Origin: JAOUEA01 sp963762075
GTDB lineage: Bacteria; Actinomycetota; UBA4738; HRBIN12
Direction of reading: 5' to 3'
Assembly: GCA_963762075.1 (NCBI GenBank)
Contig: CAVXJC010000006.1
Coordinates: 1 to 64,000, forward strand
DNA: 64,000 nt
The position numbers and the translations under genes were made by a program. Within the stretch, counting starts at the first letter, position 1; the number at the start of each line of letters is the position of its first letter. Below, piece after piece: positions 42,656-51,934 of this stretch. The notes under the pieces are model-generated. The model ran no database searches. It had not been told where the DNA came from and saw nothing but the letters and a program-made list of their open reading frames with translations.

Positions 42656-43566
42656 CGAGCGACCGCCCGAACGCGCAGGAACCGCCCGAACAGGGCCAAC
42701 AGCAGCGCAACGGTCGCCAACAGGAACAGAGCGAGGGTCGAGCCCGTCTGCCAGTCGAGGCCCTTCGTGAACAGGTCCTGGATGGAGTTGCCGTACATGT
42801 AGCCGCTCGTGCCGCCCACGAGCAACGGTGTGACGAACTCACCGATCGTCGGGATGAACACGAACAGGAATGCCGCGAAGACACCCGAGAGGCTCAGTGG
42901 CAGGGTGACCCTCACGAACGTCCGCCATCTGCTGGCGCCAAGGTCGCTCGCCGCCTCGAGCAGGCTGCGGTCGAGGTTGTCGAGGCTCACGAACACCGGC
43001 AGCGCCACGAACGGCACGAAGATGTAGGCGAGCACCAATATCACCGTGAACCGGCTGTACAGGAGCCAGGTGATCGGGTCGCCCCCGCTCCGCACACCAG
43101 CCCACGAAAGGAACGAATTGATCACTCCCGCGTCGCCGAGGATCACCTTCCAGGCGAGCACCCGGAGCAGGAAGCTCGTGAGGAACGGGGCGATGATCAG
43201 CAGCAACAGCACGTACTTGCGCCGTCCGACGCACAGGGCGAGGAAGTAGCCGGTGGGGTACGCGAGCAACACGACGATCGCGGACACCGTGAGCGACATG
43301 CGGATCGACTTCCAGAACAGGCCCATGTAGACGGACCCACCCGTGAGCAGGCGCTCCCAACTCGCGAGTGACACGATGCCGGTGTCGCTCGGGAACAGCT
43401 CGACGGCCCCGAAGCTGTACGCGGCGACGAACCCGACCGGGATCATGAAGAACAGGAGCAGCCAGAGCAGCGGCCCGGCCAGCAACCCCGCCGTGCCTCG
43501 ACGTTCGGCACGGCGCCACCCGCGGCCGGCTGTTCGCTCGCTCGCCGCCGTCTCCCGGCTCGCCAT
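42652..43566 (-). CDS. ABC transporter permease, PotB-like
   Basis: A 304-residue permease. It has six or so helices and an EAA loop E-A-A-S-D-L-G-A-S-R-W-R-T-F, followed by F-I-P-T-I-G-E-F-V-T-P-L-L-V-G-G, a pattern typical of PotB-type spermidine/putrescine permeases. It overlaps its partner permease by 4 bases and lies 26 bases after the binding-protein gene, so the three form one operon. Confidence 0.87.
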   Translation of the reverse strand: MASRETAASERTAGRGWRRAERRGTAGLLAGPLLWLLLFFMIPVGFVAAYSFGAVELFPSDTGIVSLASWERLLTGGSVYMGLFWKSIRMSLTVSAIVVLLAYPTGYFLALCVGRRKYVLLLLIIAPFLTSFLLRVLAWKVILGDAGVINSFLSWAGVRSGGDPITWLLYSRFTVILVLAYIFVPFVALPVFVSLDNLDRSLLEAASDLGASRWRTFVRVTLPLSLSGVFAAFLFVFIPTIGEFVTPLLVGGTSGYMYGNSIQDLFTKGLDWQTGSTLALFLLATVALLLALFGRFLRVRAVAR

Positions 43567-43592
43567 CCGCTAGCTCCGGCCGGGAGGCCGGG

Positions 43593-44765
43593 TCACGCGG
43601 CCTGGACCTCGCTCCAGTACTGCTGGTAGATGCTGCGACGTTCGATGTACGTCTCCGGGTGCGAGTTGGGCTCGTCGAGCACCGTCGGATCGTCGAGACC
43701 CAGCGCCGTGCGCACGCCCTCGGGCACGACGTCGAGGTCTGCCGTCGTGTTCGTGTGCCCGTAGTAGTAGTAGGCGAGCAGGAACTCCGCCGCTTCCTTG
43801 CTCGCCCACGAGTCCACGTACTCATGGGCGTGGTAGTAGTTCTCGGAATCGGCGAACAGACCGAGCCCGCACACCCAGGAGATCCGGCCTTCCTTGGGCT
43901 GCATGTACTGGTAGTTCATGCCGGCCGCGTCGGCGTATCCGACGGTATCGGGCCAGGAGTAGCCGGCCCAGACCTCTTCCTTCTTGAAGGCGAGCCAGAA
44001 GTCATAGGACTGGTTCCAGTAGAACCGCACCAGTTCTTTCTTGGAGACGAGGAAGTCGCGCACCTCGGCGAGCTCGTCGTCGGTCATGTTCCACGGGTCG
44101 GGGATCTCGAGGAAGTAGGCCGCGACGACCATCATGTTGAGGGTGTCGATCCAGGCGATCTTGCCCTTGTAGCGCTCGTCGAACAGCACGCCGAACGTCT
44201 CGTCACTGCCGTCGACATGGTCGAGGTTCACGAGCGGGGCGATGAAGCCCCAGTCGAGGGGCACGAAGTACTGCTGGCCGTCGAACTGGCCGGCTTCCAT
44301 GAGCGTGGGGTTGAGATCGCTGAAGTTCGAGATCAGCGAGGTGTCCCAGGGCTGCATCACCTCGAGGTCGACCCAGTCCTTGTACCGGTAACCGCACGGG
44401 TGGGCCACGTCGTACCGGGCGCCGGCGACGACCTTGGTGTAGCCGGTGTCGTCGTTCTCGTAGAGCGCGAACTCGGGCGTGTCGCCGGTCGCCTTCGCGT
44501 ACTGCCCCCAGAGGAACTTCTTCTCTTCCTTCGGGTAGTAGTCGCCGTTGCCGTATCCCGACCAGTCGAAGACCTGAAGTCCGCCGGGCTCCTGCTCGAT
44601 CGGAGGCCTGGCGGCTTGTGACGACCCCTGGCTGCCGCTCTGGGGCGTTTCCGCGTCGCGGCACGCGGCCAGCACGCCCGCCATGCTCACCGCCATGCCC
44701 GAATACCCGGCATACCGTAGGAAATCGCGCCGAGCGATGTCGCTGCCGAAACGCCGTGCTGCCAT
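43593..44765 (-). CDS. Polyamine-type ABC solute-binding protein (PotD-like), Tat-exported
   Basis: A 390-residue binding protein. ATG 44765 begins a Tat signal (A-R-R-D-F-L-R-Y-A-G) followed by A-G-V-L-A-A-C, a lipobox, so it is likely a Tat-exported lipoprotein. The mature domain starts L-Q-V-F-D-W-S-G-Y-G and shows H-P-C-G-Y-R-Y and G-Y-S-W-P-D-T, in line with the PotD/PotF family. It is the first gene of the operon with both permeases. The ligand is probably a polyamine or related cation; this is by family only. Confidence 0.85.
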   Translation of the reverse strand: MAARRFGSDIARRDFLRYAGYSGMAVSMAGVLAACRDAETPQSGSQGSSQAARPPIEQEPGGLQVFDWSGYGNGDYYPKEEKKFLWGQYAKATGDTPEFALYENDDTGYTKVVAGARYDVAHPCGYRYKDWVDLEVMQPWDTSLISNFSDLNPTLMEAGQFDGQQYFVPLDWGFIAPLVNLDHVDGSDETFGVLFDERYKGKIAWIDTLNMMVVAAYFLEIPDPWNMTDDELAEVRDFLVSKKELVRFYWNQSYDFWLAFKKEEVWAGYSWPDTVGYADAAGMNYQYMQPKEGRISWVCGLGLFADSENYYHAHEYVDSWASKEAAEFLLAYYYYGHTNTTADLDVVPEGVRTALGLDDPTVLDEPNSHPETYIERRSIYQQYWSEVQAA

Positions 44766-44870
44766 GTCCGCGCCCTCCAGTCCTGTCGGGGACCCCTTGG
44801 TGGCCCGTATCATGCGGCAGGCAGACGCACGGGGCAAGGCACGTCCGAACGCAAAGGGGTCGGATCTCGT

Positions 44871-45452
44871 ATGGCGGGTATCGCTCGCGTCGTCGGGGTG
44901 ATCGCGATGGCGCTCGTCGGGTGCGCGAGTAGCCCCCCGATGGCCGGCGCGCCGGGTTCGAGCGCTCCGCCTGCGCCGGTCGCGCTGCCGGTCTCCGCAT
45001 TGCCCCGCATGACGAGTGACGCATCAACCGTCGATGTCGATCGGCTGGCGAACGAGGTCGTGCACCCCGACGAGCTACGCGCTGTGCTGGATGATGCCGG
45101 CTTCTCCACGGGCGCGCAGCGCTCGTTCGGCGCCGGCACGGGCGCGTTCTCGCGGGTGCTGTCGCGAGGTCTCGCGTTCGAGACCGAGGCCGGGGCCGCC
45201 GCCTTCGTGACGTGGTTCGGCGACAACGCGGGTGAGGAGGTCATCTCGGCCGACCGGATCTCGCCCAGCAGGGTGCCCGAGGGGGTCGTCGTGTTCCGCC
45301 ACCTGCCCGACGGCTGCTGCCGCAACGACGTGCCGGTCTACCTGGCGGCCTGGCAACGCGGCCCCTCGGTGCTCTATCTGCACGTCGGCGGGCGCCGGGC
45401 GAACACGCGAGCCTTCGTGGAGCTCATCGAGTCGTACGACCGGGAGGTATGA
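44871..45452 (+). CDS. Putative lipoprotein of unknown function
   Basis: A 193-residue protein. The signal M-A-G-I-A-R-V-V-G-V-I-A-M ends in L-V-G-C, giving a lipobox Cys near residue 18, followed by a Pro/Ala/Ser-rich linker. The rest has a mixed alpha/beta look with a C-C pair (D-G-C-C-R-N) and no recognised motif. It overlaps the SMP-30-like gene by 4 bases (ATGA), so the two are co-translated. Divergent from the potD-like gene, with ~100 bases for both promoters. Confidence 0.6.
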   Translation: MAGIARVVGVIAMALVGCASSPPMAGAPGSSAPPAPVALPVSALPRMTSDASTVDVDRLANEVVHPDELRAVLDDAGFSTGAQRSFGAGTGAFSRVLSRGLAFETEAGAAAFVTWFGDNAGEEVISADRISPSRVPEGVVVFRHLPDGCCRNDVPVYLAAWQRGPSVLYLHVGGRRANTRAFVELIESYDREV

Positions 45453-46295
45453 CGATGCTCGACCATCTCGAGACCATCGCGACCGGACTCGATCACCCTG
45501 AAGGGGTCGCCTGGGGCCCCGATGGCCGCCTCTACGCAGGTGGGGAAGCCGGCCAGGTCTACGCGGTCGACGCCGATGGCCGCGTCGAAGAGATCGCGTC
45601 GACCGGCGGGTTCATGTACGGCGTGACGCTCGACGGCGACGGCAACGTCTACGCCTGCGACTTCGGCCGCGCCGAGATCGCGCTCGTGACGCCCGGCGGT
45701 TCCGTCTCGTCCTACTCGACAGGAACGACCGAGCACCGGATCCGGGTTCCGAACTTCACGGCCTTCGACGACCAGGGGAACCTCTTCTTGACGGACTCGG
45801 GCACGTGGGGCGCCGACGACGGGCTCCTGTTCAAGGTATCGGCCGGCCGGGACCGAGGTATGGTCCACCGCGGTGCCGGGATTCCCGAACGGGTGCTGTC
45901 TCTCGACCGCCGGAGACGCCCTGCTCGTGGTCGAGTCGAGCCGGCGTCGGGTCGTGAGCGTGCCGATCCGATCCGACGGCTCGGCGGGCGCGCCCGAGCC
46001 GGTGGCCGACCTCACCGGGTCACAGCCCGATGGCATCGCCCTCGCCGCCGACGGCACGATGTTCGTCGGGTGCTACCGGCCCGATCGGGTCTGGCGCATC
46101 CCACCCGGCGGCAGGCCGGAGGTTCTGCTCGACGATCCCGACGGGGTGTCGCTGAACCAACCGGCGAACGTCGCGTTCATGGGACCCGAGCTCGACGGTC
46201 TGGCGATCTCGAGCCTCGGTGGATGGAGCATCGTCGCCCTCGATGTCGGAGTCGCCGGACTCCCCCTGCGGTACCCGAAGCCTGCCCAGACATGA
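45449..46295 (+). CDS. SMP-30/gluconolactonase-like six-bladed propeller (frameshifted)
   Basis: About 281 residues if read across one frameshift. The first part shows L-D-H-P-E-G-V-A-W-G-P-D-G-R-L, G-G-E-A-G-Q-V-Y, and F-T-A-F-D-D-Q-G-N-L-F-L-T-D-S-G, the calcium-site blades of SMP-30. Around 45845-45870 the frame changes by +1. The next frame gives V-P-G-F-P-N-G, L-L-V-V-E-S-S, Q-P-D-G-I-A-L-A-A-D-G and Q-P-A-N-V-A-F, ending at 46295. The likely activity is sugar lactone hydrolysis, but the family has many reactions. It is convergent with glucose-6-phosphate dehydrogenase, whose product 6-phosphogluconolactone is a lactone. That is suggestive, though 6-phosphogluconolactonases are usually of another family. 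Confidence 0.75.
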
Positions 46296-46313
46296 TCGGC
46301 CGGGATGCGCAGG

Positions 46314-46332
46314 GCCCGCTCTTCAGGCGGGC
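46314..46332. terminator. Convergent terminator between SMP-30-like and zwf genes
   Basis: Perfect 6-bp stem GCCCGC/GCGGGC with a 7-nt loop that contains the zwf stop codon. On the + side it is followed by GGTTTGGGG, a weak U-rich tail. Confidence 0.5.
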
Positions 46333-47702
46333 GGTTTGGGGTCGTGCCATCCTCCGTCGCCTGCGATCAGATCGTCGGCTTCGCCCGGGCCCCACGAACC
46401 CGGCTCGTAGGCGACGACCGGCGTCGCTCCGTCGAGGATCGGATCGACGACCCGCCACGAGGCCTCCACGATGTCCTGGCGTGAGAACAGCTCGGCATCG
46501 CCTTCGAGCGCGTCGGTGAGCAGCCGCTCGTAGGCTTGCATGCCCTCGCCGGGTTGGTGGTGGGCGACGAGGTCGACGTCGTCGCCGACCATGTCATCTC
46601 CGGGCACCTTCGTCCGGGCGGCGAGGGTGATCCCCACGTCGGGCCCGAGCCGGAAGACGACGTGGTTCGGGTGACCCGCTCGCGGTTCGCCGAACACGTC
46701 GCGCGGTGGTCGCTTCAGCTCCACGAGCACCTCCGTCGCCGTGAGCGGCAACCGTTTCCCCGCCCTGATGTAGAAGGGCACTCCCGCCCATCGCCAGCTC
46801 TCGACTTCGAGGCGCAGGGCGACATACGTCTCGGTCTGCGAACCCGTCGCTACTCCGTCGGCATCTCGATAGCCCGCGAACTGCCCGCGCACGACATCGC
46901 TGGGCTCAAGGGGGCGGATCGCTTCCAGCAACCTGACACGTTCTCCCAGGAAGACCTCACGGTCCGATCCGGAGGGAGGGTCCATCGCGACCAGCGCCAT
47001 GACCTGCAGCAGGTGGTTCTGCACCACGTCGCGGATTGCACCGACGTTGTCGTAGAAGCGTTCCCGGCCACCCAAGCCGAAGCTCTCCGCCATGGTGATC
47101 TGCACGCTGTCGACGTAATGGCGGTTCCAGAATGGCTCGAGGAACGTGTTCGCGAACCGGAAATAGACGAGGTTCTGCACCGGTTCCTTGCCGAGGAAGT
47201 GATCGATGCGGAAGATCGATCGCTCCGGGAACACGGCGGTGACTGCCTCGTTCAATCGCTGCGCCGAGGCGAGGTCGCGACCGAACGGCTTCTCGACCAC
47301 GACGCTTCCATCGGCGCATCCGACGCGCGCGAGGTGTTGGATCACGATCTCGAACATCGATGGCGGGATCGCGAGGTAGTGCAGAGGCCTTCGATGGTCT
47401 CCCAGGGCAGCCTTCAACCGGTCGAACGTGTCGGGATCGGTGTAGTCGCCGTCGACGTAGCGAAGTCTCGATGCGAGATGGCCGAACGACGCCTCGTCGA
47501 AGTCTGGCCTGCCTTCGAGGGCGGCGCGCATGTGCGTCTGGAACTTCTCGAGGTCCCAGCCCGACCGCGCGACGCCGACGATCGGAACGTCGAGGTTCCC
47601 GCGGCGGACCATCGCCTGGAGGGCGGGGATGATCTTCTGCTCCGCGAGGTCACCCGTGATGCCGAAGATCACGAGCGCGTCGGATCGCCGCGCGGTCACC
47701 AC
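46323..47702 (-). CDS. zwf: Glucose-6-phosphate dehydrogenase
   Basis: A 459-residue enzyme that makes 6-phosphogluconolactone and NADPH at the start of the pentose phosphate pathway. NAD(P) site F-G-I-T-G-D-L-A near residue 12, V-V-E-K-P-F-G-R-D, the active-site R-I-D-H-F-L-G-K-E, and later Y-I-R-A-G-K-R-L. The start is GTG 47702 (or 47699), directly after the stop of the DinB-like gene (1-base gap), so expression is coupled. Length is typical of the shorter actinobacterial zwf. It forms a three-gene minus-strand run with the DinB-like and VOC genes. Confidence 0.95.
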   Translation of the reverse strand: MVTARRSDALVIFGITGDLAEQKIIPALQAMVRRGNLDVPIVGVARSGWDLEKFQTHMRAALEGRPDFDEASFGHLASRLRYVDGDYTDPDTFDRLKAALGDHRRPLHYLAIPPSMFEIVIQHLARVGCADGSVVVEKPFGRDLASAQRLNEAVTAVFPERSIFRIDHFLGKEPVQNLVYFRFANTFLEPFWNRHYVDSVQITMAESFGLGGRERFYDNVGAIRDVVQNHLLQVMALVAMDPPSGSDREVFLGERVRLLEAIRPLEPSDVVRGQFAGYRDADGVATGSQTETYVALRLEVESWRWAGVPFYIRAGKRLPLTATEVLVELKRPPRDVFGEPRAGHPNHVVFRLGPDVGITLAARTKVPGDDMVGDDVDLVAHHQPGEGMQAYERLLTDALEGDAELFSRQDIVEASWRVVDPILDGATPVVAYEPGSWGPGEADDLIAGDGGWHDPKPPA

Positions 47703-47703
47703 C

Positions 47704-48168
47704 TCAGGGTCGTCCCGAGTCGGCCTGCAGCTCCTGGAGCCATCCCTTGAGGCGCGGAAGGTGCTCGCGGTAGTGATCCGGGCCGGACTTGCGGATCCAG
47801 CGGGAGGCGACATCGTCCTGCGCCACGACCTCGTTCCATGCTCGGAGCATCCTCGACCGTGCTGCATTCGCTTGTGATGTCACGTCCTTCAGCGATATGT
47901 CCCGCATGGCGTCGAGGAACCGTTCGTTCATCTCATCGATCTCATCGGTTCGCAGCTCGACGTATGTTCCCGAGTGGAGCTGCTCGAGCGCCACTCCCGC
48001 TTCCGCGAGCCACGTGCCGATGTGTGCGAGTGCGTCCTTCGCCGACCACCCCTCGTCGAAGTAGCCGCGTGCGAGCGCCTGCTCCGGGGTGAACGAGGCC
48101 ATCGTCGCGCGCAGCTCGTGCCAGAGCTTGTCCTCGTCGGCCATGAGCGTTGCGTCGAGGTGAGCCAT
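47704..48168 (-). CDS. DinB/ClbS-like four-helix protein
   Basis: A 154-residue protein. Helical pattern with W-H-E-L-R-A-T-M-A and W-S-A-K-D-A-L-A-H-I-G-T-W, the DinB-superfamily signature in which the His can bind metal. R-K-S-G-P-D-H-Y-R-E-H lies near the end. The DfsB/ClbS and maleylpyruvate-isomerase-like branches share this look, so the reaction is not known. ATG 48168 follows AGGGAGCG. It lies between the VOC gene and zwf. Confidence 0.65.
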   Translation of the reverse strand: MAHLDATLMADEDKLWHELRATMASFTPEQALARGYFDEGWSAKDALAHIGTWLAEAGVALEQLHSGTYVELRTDEIDEMNERFLDAMRDISLKDVTSQANAARSRMLRAWNEVVAQDDVASRWIRKSGPDHYREHLPRLKGWLQELQADSGRP

Positions 48169-48178
48169 CGGTCGCTCC

Positions 48179-48709
48179 CTACGCCGGGGCTCGCTCGCCG
48201 TCAGACCTGATGCCTCCGGGCGTGTCGGGGCCGTAGCGCTGCTTCTCGCGTTCGAGGTCGAGCCGGCCGATGCGTTTGCGCGCCGCCAGCGCGTCGTCGT
48301 CGAGCCGTTCGGCGGGAACGATCCACGCGATCTCGAACTCGAGCCCGTCGGGATCGGCCCCGTAGAGGCTCTTCGTCGTTCCGTGGTCGCTCGAGCCTCC
48401 GAGAGAGCCATCGGCGGCCAACACGCCCGCCAGCCGCTCGAGCTCGGCGAGCGTGTCGACTTCCCACGCAAGGTGGTACAGGCCGACCGTCGAACGGCCG
48501 GCCCCCGAGGCTCCGACCTCGGATCCCACCTCGAAGAGCCCGAGGTCATGGTCGTTGATCGAGCCGGGCGCCTGCAAGAAGGCTGCACCCGTGAACCCTT
48601 CCGGCGTCATCGGGATGACTCGGAACCCGAGGATGTCGGTGTAGAAGCGCACGCTGGCCGCAAGGTCGCGAACGTAGAGCACGGCGTGATTCAGTCGGGT
48701 GATGGGCAT
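48179..48709 (-). CDS. VOC-family dioxygenase/glyoxalase-like protein
   Basis: A 176-residue protein with two beta-alpha-beta modules. The predicted metal ligands are His in L-N-H-A-V-L-Y, His in L-Y-H-L-A-W-E-V and Glu in L-E-F-E-I-A-W, as in catechol-2,3-dioxygenase (CatE-like) and other VOC enzymes. L-Y-G-A-D-P-D-G-L-E-F-E is a family signature. The ~30-residue C-terminal tail is polar. It lies 10 bases upstream of the DinB-like gene. Confidence 0.85.
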   Translation of the reverse strand: MPITRLNHAVLYVRDLAASVRFYTDILGFRVIPMTPEGFTGAAFLQAPGSINDHDLGLFEVGSEVGASGAGRSTVGLYHLAWEVDTLAELERLAGVLAADGSLGGSSDHGTTKSLYGADPDGLEFEIAWIVPAERLDDDALAARKRIGRLDLEREKQRYGPDTPGGIRSDGERAPA

Positions 48710-48817
48710 GGCTGCCTCCCTGGTCTCTCTTCAGGCAGTGAACCAGACTTGGACGTTTGCGTGAACAGTTCGCGACTCGACTGGTGTTGGCTACCGACGT
48801 GTCGCTACCTTGTCGGT

Positions 48818-50302
48818 GTGGTCTTCCCCCTTGACCCACAGGGCACCGATTGGATGCGAGCCCTCGCGGATCACTACGAAGCGGTCCGCGGCGACTTTCC
48901 CGACCATGAGCTGTGCGTCGTCTTCGATATCGACGGCACCATCCTGGATCTTCGACATCTCGTGGTCCACGCGTTGTTGATGTTCGACCGCGTCCGTGAG
49001 ACCGAGATCTTCCACGGTCTGGTGGCCGAGGACGTCGTGGTATCTGAGAATCAGATCGATGCGCTGCTCGACAGCCTCGAGGTGGCGCCGAGGCAGCGAG
49101 ACGATGTCGCGGCGTTCTATCTCGCGCACCTTTGGGACGAGAGCGGAGTGATCGCGGCGAGCGCCCCGTATCGCGGCGTGCTGGGTGTGATCCGCTGGTT
49201 CCAGATGCAGGCCGGTACCCACGTCGCGTTGAACACGGGCCGGGCAGAGTCCATGCGCCGCATCACCCTCGACTCTTTGAACGCCGTCGGTGAAGCCGCA
49301 CGCGTACGCTTCGAGCCCGAACTGCTCTTCATGCGGAGCGGCGAGATGACCGTGTCGCAAGCGAAATCTGCGGCCTTGAACGAGCTGTGCGCTCGGGGCT
49401 TCCGCATCGTCGCGGTCGTCGACAACGAGCCGGAGAACCTCGCCGCGATGGCAGAGTCGCACGACGCGCAGGGGATGATGTTCCTTCACGCCGACACGAT
49501 CTTCGAGTCACAACGCTCTGAGGGGCTGACCGCGGTGACCGGCACGGCGTACGAGCTCGGAGGACTCATCGGCGAAGATCGCCTCAAGGAGCACGTCGAG
49601 CTCGTCTGGCACGGCGTCAACGACGAGGAGAACCTGCGGCACTATCTGGACTCGGGCATCACGTGGGCCGAGATCGACGTTCGTCGCGACCCAGTGGGGC
49701 GACTCGTTCTGCGCCACGATGGCTTCGACGAACGCGCATGGAACCGCGACGAACGCTCGATGCCGGCAGAGCCGACCATCGACGCGCTCGCTACTGCGGG
49801 CCGATCGATCAAGCTCGACGTCAAGGAGAACGGCGGCACGCTCCAAGCCGCCCTTGACCTGATCCGCGAGCTCGAGATCAGCGCCGAGCGCGTGTGGTTC
49901 AACGCCGAGATCCAGGTCGTCGGCGCCTCGGGCTTCGAGACCTTCGGCAGCCGGTACCCGGGTTCCACCGCATCGTGCCCGATCGACTTCCTCGTTCCGC
50001 TGCTCGAGGTTGCGCCCGACGAGGCCGACATGGTCCTGGAGCGCCTGCGTTCATGGGGCCTGAACCGTCTCTCGGTGAAGTGGGGAAGCCGAGTGCGGCA
50101 CATCATCGGCGAGCTCGAGCGGCGCGGCTGGGAGACGAACATCTACGCCGTGCCCGACCTGCAATCGTTCCTGGAAGCCGCCGTGTTGCTGCCGACGTCG
50201 GTGACCGCGGACTTCAACTTTCCGGCCTGGCGCTACTACGGTCGAGGCTCAGGCCAGCATGGCGTACTGCATCGGTACGAGTCCCACGCTCTGCTCGGGT
50301 GA
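48818..50302 (+). CDS. HAD-like domain fused to FAM151/DUF2181 (menorin-like) domain
   Basis: About 494 residues. Residues ~25-225 look like a HAD hydrolase: nucleophile motif V-V-F-D-I-D-G-T-I-L-D, a Thr/Asn step in A-L-N-T-G-R, and V-V-D-N-E-P-E-N near the end. Residues ~245-485 resemble the FAM151/menorin domain (DUF2181): V-W-H-G-V-N-D, W-A-E-I-D-V-R-R-D, L-R-H-D-G, I-K-L-D-V-K-E, V-W-F-N-A-E-I. These are the acidic and His positions of a glycerophosphodiester-phosphodiesterase-like TIM barrel. The start is GTG 48818; ATG 48854 is a candidate. No neighbouring gene explains the pairing. Predicted cytoplasmic; substrate unknown. Confidence 0.7.
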   Translation: MVFPLDPQGTDWMRALADHYEAVRGDFPDHELCVVFDIDGTILDLRHLVVHALLMFDRVRETEIFHGLVAEDVVVSENQIDALLDSLEVAPRQRDDVAAFYLAHLWDESGVIAASAPYRGVLGVIRWFQMQAGTHVALNTGRAESMRRITLDSLNAVGEAARVRFEPELLFMRSGEMTVSQAKSAALNELCARGFRIVAVVDNEPENLAAMAESHDAQGMMFLHADTIFESQRSEGLTAVTGTAYELGGLIGEDRLKEHVELVWHGVNDEENLRHYLDSGITWAEIDVRRDPVGRLVLRHDGFDERAWNRDERSMPAEPTIDALATAGRSIKLDVKENGGTLQAALDLIRELEISAERVWFNAEIQVVGASGFETFGSRYPGSTASCPIDFLVPLLEVAPDEADMVLERLRSWGLNRLSVKWGSRVRHIIGELERRGWETNIYAVPDLQSFLEAAVLLPTSVTADFNFPAWRYYGRGSGQHGVLHRYESHALLG

Positions 50303-50424
50303 CTCGAAGGGCTCAAGTGTGGCAGCGATCCACCCGGTGACCGGCAACTCGTCGGTGCGGCTACATTGCATGCGATGACCGGGACCGGCGCGGTGCCGGG
50401 TCAGCGACCCTTGGAGGTGGAGGC

Positions 50425-51866
50425 CTGGAGACCGCGACGCAGACGCTGCACCGTCTCACGTCATACGAGCCTGGCCGTGACTGGGACGAACCCATAGACG
50501 ACCCTCGCGTCTTGCAGGATCTCGAGGTCAACGACCTGGCCCGCTTCCCGTGGTTCTACAAGCGGTACGAGCAGTCGTTGCCTCGTGTGCCACTCCCCCG
50601 CCGACCTGCCGCCAACCAGAGCCCCGGCCGTCGCCGTGCTCGCAGGCACTGCCGCGGTCGCCCACACCGAGCTGGACCTGCCGCACCTCTCTCGGTTGCT
50701 CCACTTGTCCTCCGGGGTCGTGAGAACGATGGAGCGGCCGTATGCGACGTGGCTGTTCCGCGCCGCCGGGTCCGCGGGAGGCCGTTTCCCTCTCGAGGTG
50801 TACGTCTCCGTTCCGGACGGCATCGGGCTGCCGGCAGGGGTGCACTGGTACGACCCGCGCGATCACGCCCTCGTCAAGGTCGGACCGCCTCCGCGCGGAG
50901 GCGCGCCCGCCGTCGTCGTCACCGGCGTCCCGTGGCGTACCGGCTGGCGCTACCGCGAGCGTGGCTACCGGCACGTCTACTGGGATGCCGGCACCATGCT
51001 CGCCCAGCTGCTCACGGGGGCCGACTCAGCGGGGATCACGGCGCGGCTGTACACCCGCTTCCCTGACGCGGCGGTCGCTGCGCTCGTCGGCGCCGACGGG
51101 GTGCACGAATGGCCCGTGGCCGTCGTCGCGCTCGGCGATGGCGTGCCTGCGATCGACGGCGACCGATGCAGCCGCCGTGGGGGACGTCGACGCGGCTCCG
51201 GTCGAGTTCCCGCTCGTCACGATCGCGCAGCAGGCGGGTGCACGCGACACGCTCGGGCGACCGTGGAACCGCGGCGCCCCGGTCGATGTGCCTGCGCAAG
51301 GAGGTGATCCGGTCGAGACGGTCGTGCTCGCGCGCGGGTCGCAGCGCCGCATGGACCCGACCCGCGGCCTGCCGGCGAGCGTACTGCGAACATCGCTCGA
51401 CGCGGCGCTTCGTGACGTCACGCTCCCCCACTTCGTCGTGGTCCACGACGTCGAGGCGCACACGCCGGGTGTCTACCGCCATCCGAACCTTGCGGATCCG
51501 GTGCGGGCAGGTGCGATGCGATCTCAGCTCTACCGGGTGTGCCTCGAGCAGGGGCTCGCTCGAGACGCGGCGTTCGTCGTGATCGGCGCGACCGACGTCG
51601 GCGCCCTCGACGACCGGGAGTACCGCGAGGCGCAGCTCGCCGCCGGTCTGGTCGAAGGCAGGCTGCACCTGCTGGCCTACGCGCTCGGCGCGAGCGCCTC
51701 CGGGATGACGTTCATCGACAGCGAGGTGCCGGCGCTGATCGGCGAGCGGCTGGACGCGCTGCTCTTCACTTGCGTCGGCGTGCCGGAATACACGTCGGCG
51801 GTCGGCGGCTCGCCCGGCGTGCCGACCGCCGTACGCAAGGTGAGCAGAGCGATGACGTCACGCTGA
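50425..51866 (+). CDS. SagB-type nitroreductase-fold dehydrogenase (two frameshifts)
   Basis: About 480 residues when read in three successive frames. The first part (L-T-S-Y-E-P-G-R-D-W, then F-P-W-F-Y-K-R-Y) is in frame 1 up to ~50595. From there frame 2 gives L-D-L-P-H-L-S-R-L-L-H-L-S-S-G-V and F-P-L-E-V-Y-V. After ~51165 the third frame gives a second nitroreductase-like half to 51866 (R-T-S-L-D-A-A-L-R-D-V). Each change is +1. The layout, with two nitroreductase-like modules, resembles SagB-type or tandem nitroreductase proteins, which bind FMN. No leader-peptide or cyclase partner is adjacent. The start is unclear: GGAGG at 50413 precedes a CTG at 50425, but a start codon may also be hidden by another sequence error. 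Confidence 0.55.
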
Positions 51867-51934
51867 GAAGGTTCGAGGACCACCGGTTCCGTGACGAGGT
51901 CGAGGAATCGGTCGCAGATGCCGATACGCCCGGT

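Noticed and set aside
45449..46519. 356-residue version of the SMP-30-like protein in one frame
   Set aside because: After ~45860 that frame is Arg/Pro/Gly-rich with no propeller motifs, whereas the next frame continues the fold to 46295.
46536..47750. 404-codon plus-strand frame
   Set aside because: Antisense to zwf, whose motifs are complete; composition is His/Asp/Val-rich as expected for a shadow frame.
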